In this document: piece after piece, positions 57,003 to 64,000 of the stretch
How the letters are laid out: every line of letters starts with the position of its first letter
How positions within the stretch are numbered: the stretch's first letter is position 1
DNA from: Annulohypoxylon bovei var. microspora
Taxonomy: Eukaryota > Ascomycota > Sordariomycetes > Xylariales > Hypoxylaceae
NCBI GenBank assembly: GCA_022836615.1
Contig: MU405237.1
Location: 1 to 64,000 of the forward strand
DNA: 64,000 nt
Direction of reading: 5' to 3'
The notes under the pieces: model-generated
Database searches by the model: none
What the model saw: only the letters and a program-made list of their open reading frames with translations
Told to the model about the DNA's origin: nothing
Program-made: the position numbers and the translations under genes

Positions 57003-57524
57003 TGCGCTAATATATTAAATTATTAGTTGGGACTATCCGTGCGCTACTCGAAAGGCTCTCGAGTTGTATCGGCGATGGTCTAGTTATTAGAGATCGAATG
57101 GCCCGTTTCATGGGTCTAGAGGGATTGTGCATTGAAAAGACGTTAGAAGCGTATATACTTGCATCTAGAAGTCACCCTTATGATCGAATACCTAGATTTA
57201 GACCTCTAAGAAATAACATACAAACTGAATAAGAGCATGTAATGTAAATATGAAATCATCTTCATTTGAAATCACTTCCAGTATCAATATCATGACTTCA
57301 AGATTTAACCATATACTGGTTTATATGTATTTTTATTTGTGATTAAAGAATTGCTTTCAAAGCATCTGTATTCGTTAAAGATTCGCCTGGAACGCCACCG
57401 GTACATACCATATCCGTCATAGCTATAGGCATATTTCCAATATACCCATGTCTAGCATTCCCAGCGCCCTATCAGGATTTCTACGAAGTATCCTCATTTC
57501 GTCGTCAGTGGTACTAGTCTATTA
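57003..57524. other. Convergent 3' region
   Basis: 522 AT-rich bases between two gene ends; nothing else seen. Confidence 0.55.
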
Positions 57525-59008
57525 CTACTTCATCACGAAGAAGGATGCGCCCACGACGCTAAAGGCAATCGCAGTCGTCAGGAAACCGGCCGCTACCTTC
57601 TCGCCTGTCGTAATCTCCGCTATGGTTGGCATGTATTCGTTTACGGGACGTCCGGCATTGACGTTGCCGACAGAGGTTCCACCGGTATCAGCAGTCACAG
57701 GGGCTTTAACCGCTTGCTTCTTCACCAGCGTATATTGTAAGGCAGACAGGGCGCTCATTTGCTCGCCAACACCAGAAAGACCATCATAAGTTGCCTTGGC
57801 TGTCCACTTGAAACCACACGCCGTGCCGGCCGGACCCTTATATTCGGTAGCCGCTGGCGAGCCAGAGCATTGTTGCGCGGCAGCTGTAGCAGATGACTGA
57901 ACTAGCGGCATGAGCGTATCGAAAGTATACGGCGCCATTTGTGATGCCGAGGCCATCCACCGCATCAGGTAACCCTTAAAACTTTGCTGGTCGTAGTCGC
58001 AGGAGTTGAAGGATTCACAAGGTCGCTCAACTACGATTCCATCGTCGAAGAAAAATCCAGTCGTCCTATTCACCAGACCATCTACTCGCTGTTTCCAAGT
58101 ACTGTTGCCATCGGTGAAGTTGTACATCATGGCCGTGCCTTGCAAAAATATACCGGCATTATAAGTCCACTGGGCGCGGTTGATTTCGACGCAGTTCTGC
58201 TCCACACCGGCTCCATCGTAAATGTTGAAATCCGAGTCAATGAATTTAACCTCCTCCATCCAGTCCCAGACCTTTTCTGCCCAATCGGCGTACGTTTGGT
58301 TCCCTGTGTATCTCGCCAACCGGGAAGCAATGTTAAAAAAGCAGCCATTGGAGATCGAGTTCTTATAGCTAAATCCATTGTTGAAGGTAAAAATTTGCCA
58401 TCGCAGACCACCGTTGCAAGTATCGGGGTCCCATCGAGTCACATATTCGTTGAATACGGCTTGAGCCAATGCCAACCATTGAGGCTGACCCGCGGGTGGA
58501 TTTGGGAAATTGTTCTCGGCGGCGGACATGGCCGCCATGGCCCAAAATCCTTGGTCATCGTTACCTAATGTCCTTGTCTGGTTCTGAGGCATGTAGTCGC
58601 TATCTTCGCCTGCTTGATGTTGCAATGCCTGTATCGTCACATCGTTATATGTCGAGTCTCCGGTGTAAAACCAATAGTCGACCAATGTTCCGAACATAGC
58701 TCCTGCTTCCCACCCTGATACTGGCATCAGCGATAGCTATGTTAGAGCGGATGGGGTCACGTACAGAAATATGGGTCAGGTAAGTTGCCCGGAGTATCAC
58801 CTGTGTTATTTCCAGTATAATACTTCAACAGGCCAAAAGCAACTGTGCTTGATGCCTGCTTGATAGAGTCTGTTATATCTGGTCAATAATGCTGCTCATA
58901 TACTATTATTGGCCAATTCATACCTTCACTGCTGAGGTCGACCTGTATGGCGTTCGTGAGACCTGCCAGCAGGCTCATGAAGCCTGCTGCATGAAGTGAT
59001 AATCTCAT
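57525..59008 (-). CDS. GH76 endo-1,6-alpha-mannosidase, GPI-anchored (Dcw1/Dfg5-like)
   Basis: A cell-wall enzyme that trims alpha-1,6-mannan and is thought to transfer GPI-mannoproteins to wall glucan (Dcw1/Dfg5 family). Exons on the minus strand are 59008-58924, 58869-58765 and 58714-57525, giving 459 aa. There is an N-terminal signal sequence (AAGFMSLLAGLTNA), then IKQASSTVAFGLLKYY. The last splice creates the family motif PYFWWEAGAMFG. The catalytic Asp pair is in GNDDQGFWAMAAM, followed by NGGLRWQIF, NGCFFNIASRLARYTGN and TYNAGIFLQGTAMMYN. Several N-glycosylation sequons are visible (NQT, NFT, NRT). The C-terminus ends with a hydrophobic helix (AAGFLTTAIAFSVVGASFFV), a GPI-attachment signal. 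The acceptor at 58714 is preferred because no other restores WWEAG. Confidence 0.95.
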
Positions 59009-60505
59009 TATAAAAAAGGAATGTGGTATAATTGGAGAAATGAATGCAATGGGACTTCGCCCACGAAAGGCTTGGCCTTCGAACTGGAGGGGAGACCGGC
59101 TTTGCTCAAGATGTCCTCATGTCCTTCAGTAGGTTACAGACTGAGGAAACGAAATGCCTCAACTATAATCCCGAAGGTTGATAATTGAAATCGACACCGG
59201 CGTTCTCGAGGGCCGAAGCCTATTAACAATCGCTCGAACAATCCGAAAAGAAACAAGCCGCTAGGGCGAAGTGAAAGAAGGTAAATTAGACTCGACCTGG
59301 AGTGGGTGCGAAAAGTAGAAAATGAAGAGAATGAAGTCTCAATGAAAGGTCGCCCGGCGAAACGAAACGAAAAGAGAGAAACTCCTGTCTAGAAGTGATG
59401 ATGAAGGGAAGTGAAGTTAGAAGTGTGAAAGGACACAGACTCCTTCAGCTACAGACATTTCCAGTAGGGTGGCAGGACCCATCCATGGATGTCATAGGGT
59501 TGCTTGGGTCCCATCCCAGAGCAGCTTCACGAACCGCCTAAACTACTACAACTGTCAAACAATGCAACAGTATCCAGGTCAATCACCTACAATTGATCAA
59601 GGTTAGACCCCTACCTAATCGATATCTGCGGGTGAAGCTCCGTCCCAGGCCGTGAGGCTATGCTAGTTGAATCGACATGCTGAAACTGCTCAAGTTCGAT
59701 CTGAGCGGATCCCTCGTCTCAAAAGGGAGAGGTCCAGGATTGTAGATCTCTCATCTCGCAAGCGGAGAGAGAATAGTCTCTTGGCATAGAAAATCTTTCT
59801 ATTTTGAAGATCATCGGTTTATTAAACTCAATACATAGAGTTAATTCAACTTTAAAGTCTCTTAACATTCAATATCTGAAGATAGATATAAGTGAGCCAA
59901 GTAGGTAGAGAAAATGTTGAAAGAGGATAAGTTGGAGAAGACAGAAGAAATTGTGGAGATGTTCCCCTTGTGTGTGCCTTAACTGGGGCAGCCGCTGGGT
60001 TCCACCTGCACAGAACAGCTGGATTAACAAGGGTCTTCAATACCGCTACCTTCGGCGTCACAACCAACCGTATGCAACTTCCTACTTTTTGGTTTAAGTT
60101 CAAATTACAAAGGATAAATCTCACACAGTTCTCCAAGCATACATCAATACATGTTTAACGGCCGCCCTTGAAGCCACACGCAGCGGTTAAAGGGTAAGAG
60201 AAGAGACAATACCCAACGATACCGTGTGCGTGGTATATTCAGGGGCTCAAACAAGAATCACTAGTTGAGTTCACCCAGACACATTTACAAATAAGGTCTT
60301 CCTCGTGGTGAATTATAACCCGAAATCTATTTTTCAATACTCTATAGAAACGTGTTGTCATTGGTATCGGAAATCAAACGTATACAACCCCATCTTTCCA
60401 AGCATCGTCGATGATCTTCCACCACGAAACCTCAAATGCTAGCGGTTATCGTGTGCGAGCTGCAATATAGTGAAATTAGGAACCTTCATTCTGTCTTTAG
60501 CAAAT
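59009..60505. other. Intergenic region, 1.5 kb
   Basis: The GH76 promoter and the 3' end of the NAP gene. No supported gene; frames at 59852-60136 and 59970-60158 lie antisense to each other and match nothing known. Confidence 0.55.
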
Positions 60506-61671
60506 TTAGGCCTTCCGTTTCTTAGATGGGGGTTGGGCACCATTGGCTTTGGGTTTCTCATCATCGTCACCCATCTCCTCATCCTCGTCTTCATCCTCGA
60601 AGTCTACATCGCTGACATCAACCTCTTGAGCTTGGCCTGCAAGCATATTAGTGACGATCGGTCTCTCGCGTATGGAATTTAACTTACTGAAGTACTTGAT
60701 AGCATTAGGCCAGAGGTCATCGCTGATAGTGAGAGCGACTTCTTCTCCATCCGGGAATATCTCAAGGGCCAAGGGATCATCCTCATCTTCATCCTCGTCA
60801 TCGTCTATCTCCTCGAGGTCGGGAATATTTCCCGCAGCTCTCTCAGCTCGCTTCTTGTTGTCCTCCTCGAGGAAAATGCGGCTCTCCTCGGCAGAGACAT
60901 CCAAGCCTCTGTATCCAAACAAGCCGAAGAAAGAGACTGCTCCCAGGCCAGTGGCCTCGATCTTTTCTTTCAAAGACTTCTCATCGGCCGTGTACTCATT
61001 CTCCTTCTTGATCTTGGAGCTATCCGACGGGCCCTTCTTCTTGTCACTTTCCCAGATCTTCAAGACCAAGTCGAGCATTCCCTGGGTAAGGTCCTTCTCC
61101 GCAGACTTCCACTTGATGGGGACCGGCTCACTGACCAGGCCCTCATCGCCGTCCTTGGAGACGCGGTACCAGAACTTCTTCTCGAGAACCTTGTCTTCAA
61201 ACCACTCGTTCTCGGAAAACTCTAACTTGATCGCAATGCTGCGGGGGTCTCCCTTGCCACCATTTTCGATCTCGAAGTGAGAGACTGAGACGGAAGTCAA
61301 AGAGGATAGGAGCACGGCGGAGTCACTGGGCTGGATGTATTGGTCTATATCCGGAGGTGCCTGCTCAAAGACCAAGGCCCAGAAGTTGGGAATCTTGGCG
61401 ACTAGTGTTGCTCTCTTCTCATACAGAGATTTGGTCATAGCAACTTGCTGGCGAACTAAGAGAAGTGTTAGTATCTACTTGCTTTTTTTCTACTTATGAG
61501 TCTAGGTCCCATTATATGTTATGAAATGGCACCTCGAGATGCGCTTTAAAATCATCGAGAATCGAGGTCGAAAGAGTACTCACTGATTTCAGTCTCGACG
61601 TCATCGAAATCCTTCTCAAGGTCCATCAGCTCCTCATAGGTAGCAATAGCTACGTCAACCTCGTCCGCCAT
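60506..61671 (-). CDS. NAP-family histone chaperone (SET/Vps75-like)
   Basis: A nucleosome-assembly-protein family histone chaperone. Exons on the minus strand are 61671-61584, 61455-60688 and 60636-60506, giving 328 aa. A long dimerisation helix (EVDVAIATYEELMDLEKDF through LYEKRATLVAKIPNFW) leads into the earmuff domain: KIPNFWALVFEQAPPDIDQYI, SVSVSHFEIENGG and WKSAEKDLTQG. FFGLFGYRG is the conserved C-terminal part of the fold. Acidic tails (DDDEDEDEDD and FEDEDEDEEMGDDDE) bind histones. The terminal KKRKA is a likely nuclear signal. KIPNFW-type sequences are closer to SET/TAF-I and Vps75 than to Nap1; in yeast Vps75 partners the Rtt109 acetyltransferase. The exact orthology is not proven. 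Confidence 0.9.
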
Positions 61672-62392
61672 GGCTGCAGTATTTAAAGTTGGTAATGTTC
61701 GTGGGATAAAGGCCGGTATACCAAGGTGAATTTTTTGTTGACGAGATGTTCAGAGCAGCTTGAATCTCGCTGCACGACAAATTTTTTCAGAAAAATAGTT
61801 GTGATTAGGGGGAAAAAAAAATTCTCGTTGATCAATCAATTTCCGTCATTGGTTGCCTGGGCTAGCACAAGGAAAAGCACCCTGGTAGATTATCAACGCC
61901 GTGACTGCTTGGGTCCTCCCCGCAAAGCCTTGGCAAGGGTCTGAATCTACCCCTCCATTAGAAAAGTCTCATTTTATTGAATTTGAGAGAAGTTGTCACT
62001 TTAATCATAATATAATACATACGATCTGACTATGAATGACTAGAAAATAACTTCAAATTTGTTATTAAGCTTCCTCTAGTATAAACGCTTTAGGCCATGA
62101 ATAGTTGATGATCTATTGTCGCTGAAGGTTTCATGGTTGATCTAGGTATTCATTGCTAGTGGGGGTGAATGCATGTCTCACACATATGTACCTAGATACT
62201 TATTACGTCAAGTTCCCCATCTTATTGAAAAGAAGCAAACACTAAACACACTAAATTCCCCTTCTAAGCGTACATACTACTCTCGGTTCAAAATATGCAT
62301 CCTTCTCTCGAGTGTAAACAGCCTCCTTCACGGATGCGAGATTAGTGTTTACCGATTCAATAAAACGAAGTCTACCACCCTCCATCCACGTC
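61672..62392. other. Intergenic region, NAP promoter
   Basis: 721 bases upstream of the NAP gene and downstream of the IFI27-like gene, AT-rich after 61,960. No gene seen. Confidence 0.55.
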
Positions 62393-62680
62393 CTATCCAC
62401 CCATGCCGGCGGCTTGCAGAGCAGCAAACACATTATCGGCGGCAGCATTTCCTTGTGTGCTATGCAAAAGTGCAGCAAGAGAGCCTATATAGAAACCGTG
62501 TGAATGAGCAATCAAGAAAATTCCCTGAAAAAAAACTAGGACAGACTACATACCATCAGCGATACCCAAACCACCAAGTCCAAAGGCAGCAAGAATCGGC
62601 CCTGCTATGGCTGCGCCGACTGATGTGTTGAGTGCAGCCATGATGCCCATCCTGACGGCTATGGTAAGAACGTTGCCCAT
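62393..62680 (-). CDS. IFI6/IFI27-like small hydrophobic protein
   Basis: A 72-aa protein from two exons on the minus strand, 62680-62554 and 62484-62393. It is mostly Ala/Gly/Leu with two hydrophobic helices: MGIMAALNTSVGAAIAGPIL and then, across the splice, FGLGGLGIADGSLAALLHST followed by QGNAAADNVFAALQAAGMGG. The pattern GLGGxGIADGSLAAxLxSxxGxAAAxxxFAxLQxAG matches the interferon-alpha-inducible IFI6/IFI27 (ISG12) family, whose animal members act at mitochondrial or ER membranes; fungal members are uncharacterised. A possible 5'UTR intron ends at CTGTCACAG just before the ATG (about 62,698). It is too short to be found by length-based gene callers. Confidence 0.8.
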
Positions 62681-63695
62681 GTCGAAGTAGGTGGTCTGTG
62701 ACAGGCAAAGGAATATATTAGGAAAGTTTCTGAAGAAAGGTGTAGATATATGTGCAAGATTTGTAAGTAAGTTTCTAAAGTTACAGTGATGTTGTTTGTA
62801 TGACTTGATAAGAGAACTTGGAAGGCGATGAGTTGTTCACTCTAGTCGAAGAGAAAGAAAGTCAACACCCGAGGATAATAAGAGACTTTATATCCACTCG
62901 AGGACAGAGCTGCCGTTTGAGCTTCAATCAACGCTTCTACCAAAATTGGTAGTTTTTGAAAATCCATTGACTACCTAGGTAGGTAGCCAGTACTATCCGA
63001 TTCGAGCTGTTAATATTAATATATCCCGTTTGCAAATGACGTGAATGTCATAGTTACATTTACTAGTCACAGAATAAATGAGCGTTTTCCACGAGGTACC
63101 ATAACGACAAATGATATTGACGATGGCTGGAATGCTTACGGACTTCAATACCTAGAGGTAATCCCCATTGTGGCGGACGGGTGACTACGTGCAGCTCGGG
63201 AAGCGAGGGTATCACTAAGTTGATCAGTCATTTTAGGGATGAAAACGCACTCAGGCCAATTATGTCGACCACCCAACACTGAGTTCGAAGAATTTAGGTG
63301 TTTCGTATCCTCAAATTCGAAACATTATACAAAACACAGAGAATGACATACATCTTAGAAGTTCAAATTTAAGATGTCAATATCAAGTCTATTTCTCTAG
63401 GTAGTTGTAGGTAGGTAATTCTTCAATGTTATATTAGCACGACATTGAGCCGGCTTATGATAGAATGCGGGTAGGGTGGGCCAATGCAGGTCCCAGCAAA
63501 CGATTCAGGTGGGGCAAACCTAGATACCCACCCGTGCTTGATCCACTCTAGCGGGCGGTCGCATATGGCAAAAAAAGAATTATCTTCAATCGTTATCGCA
63601 TGTGCAATTCGTAATTCGCAGTACTACATCGCATAGAGTCGCATCTCGATACGGTCTATTTCTCGTTTGTTCATTCAAACCACATATATCGCAAG
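62681..63695. promoter_or_regulatory. Divergent intergenic region, IFI27-like / TIM22
   Basis: About 1 kb between divergent start codons. It includes a TACCTAGGTA palindrome at 62972-62981 and related GTAGGTAGG copies near 63,400. No gene seen. Confidence 0.5.
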
Positions 63696-63934
63696 ATGAA
63701 CGGAATACCTGGAGCTGGAGCTGGAGCCCCCGCAGGGTCAGGCCAATATGACCCGAACGATCCCAACCTCAAAAGGGTTTGCTTCCCCTCCTCGAGCCAC
63801 TTTGTCCGGTCTGAGATATACTGACTTGAATGAACTAGTTAAACGCAATGATGGAGTCGTGTTTCGGCAAAGCTGCAATCTCGGGTGTAATGGGATTTGG
63901 CATGGGAGGTCTCTTCGGAATGTTCATGGCATCT
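63696..63934 (+). CDS. TIM22: Mitochondrial carrier translocase Tim22 (5' part)
   Basis: The channel subunit of the TIM22 complex, which inserts carrier proteins into the mitochondrial inner membrane. Two exons are visible: 63696-63776 and 63839-63934. A GTATGT donor at 63935 opens an intron that runs off the window. The N-terminus is Gly/Ala/Pro-rich (NGIPGAGAGAPAG). The conserved start of the first membrane helix, MMESCFGKAAISGVMGFGMG followed by GLFGMFMAS, identifies Tim22 and includes the conserved Cys. About 59 residues are seen; the other three helices lie outside. The gene is incomplete only because the sequence stops. Confidence 0.88.
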
Positions 63935-64000
63935 GTATGTGCACCCTCAACTTTCACCTTTCGCCCTTCACCCTCCCCCTTTCGCAAAATCAACCCCGCA

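Overview
This window is nuclear DNA of a filamentous ascomycete (Pezizomycotina, most likely Sordariomycetes). The evidence is short GT-AG introns of about 45-160 nt, several with recognisable CTRAC-type branch sites; one gene per promoter on both strands; fungal-specific families (CipC-like, Vac8, Dcr2-like, GH76 with a GPI signal, DHA1 MFS); and long intergenic stretches rich in AT. I see no operons, tRNA, rRNA or CRISPR. Gene models were spliced by hand from reading frames, splice sites and family alignment from memory; no database search was run.

Layout. 1-1.8 kb: low-complexity, repeat-rich, gene-free DNA. 1.8-6.3 kb: an MFS drug transporter, a nitrilase and an unrecognised 228-aa protein. 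7.9-18.1 kb: an RNA-centred housekeeping block with tryptophanyl-tRNA synthetase and SmD3 (divergent), a CipC-like stress protein, then cysteinyl-tRNA synthetase and the tRNA m1A58 methyltransferase Trm61 (divergent). 20.4-37.4 kb: a redox-rich stretch with a 1,673-aa fusion of a PrnB/IDO-like haem enzyme, an FAD/NADPH reductase and cytochrome b5, followed by a nitroreductase, a stand-alone diflavin-type reductase without an FMN domain, and an FAD monooxygenase. 39-48.4 kb: signalling genes, namely a Dcr2-like phosphatase, a RhoGAP and Snf4 (AMPK gamma). 48.4-52.3 kb: a gene desert containing a well-preserved non-autonomous hAT element with a perfect 8-bp target duplication. 52.4-64 kb: Vac8, Imp1, mitochondrial IF-3, a GH76 mannanase, a SET/Vps75-type NAP chaperone, an IFI6/IFI27-like small hydrophobic protein and Tim22 (cut by the window end).

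How the genes work together. Most are independent housekeeping genes, but related functions sit back to back: Crs1/Trm61 (tRNA charging and modification), Wrs1/SmD3 (translation and splicing) and Imp1/mtIF-3 (mitochondrial biogenesis) each share one short divergent promoter. The best candidate for an undescribed system is the self-contained PrnB-like/FNR/cytochrome b5 protein at 20.4-25.9 kb. It appears to carry its own electron-transfer chain and lies among other redox enzymes.
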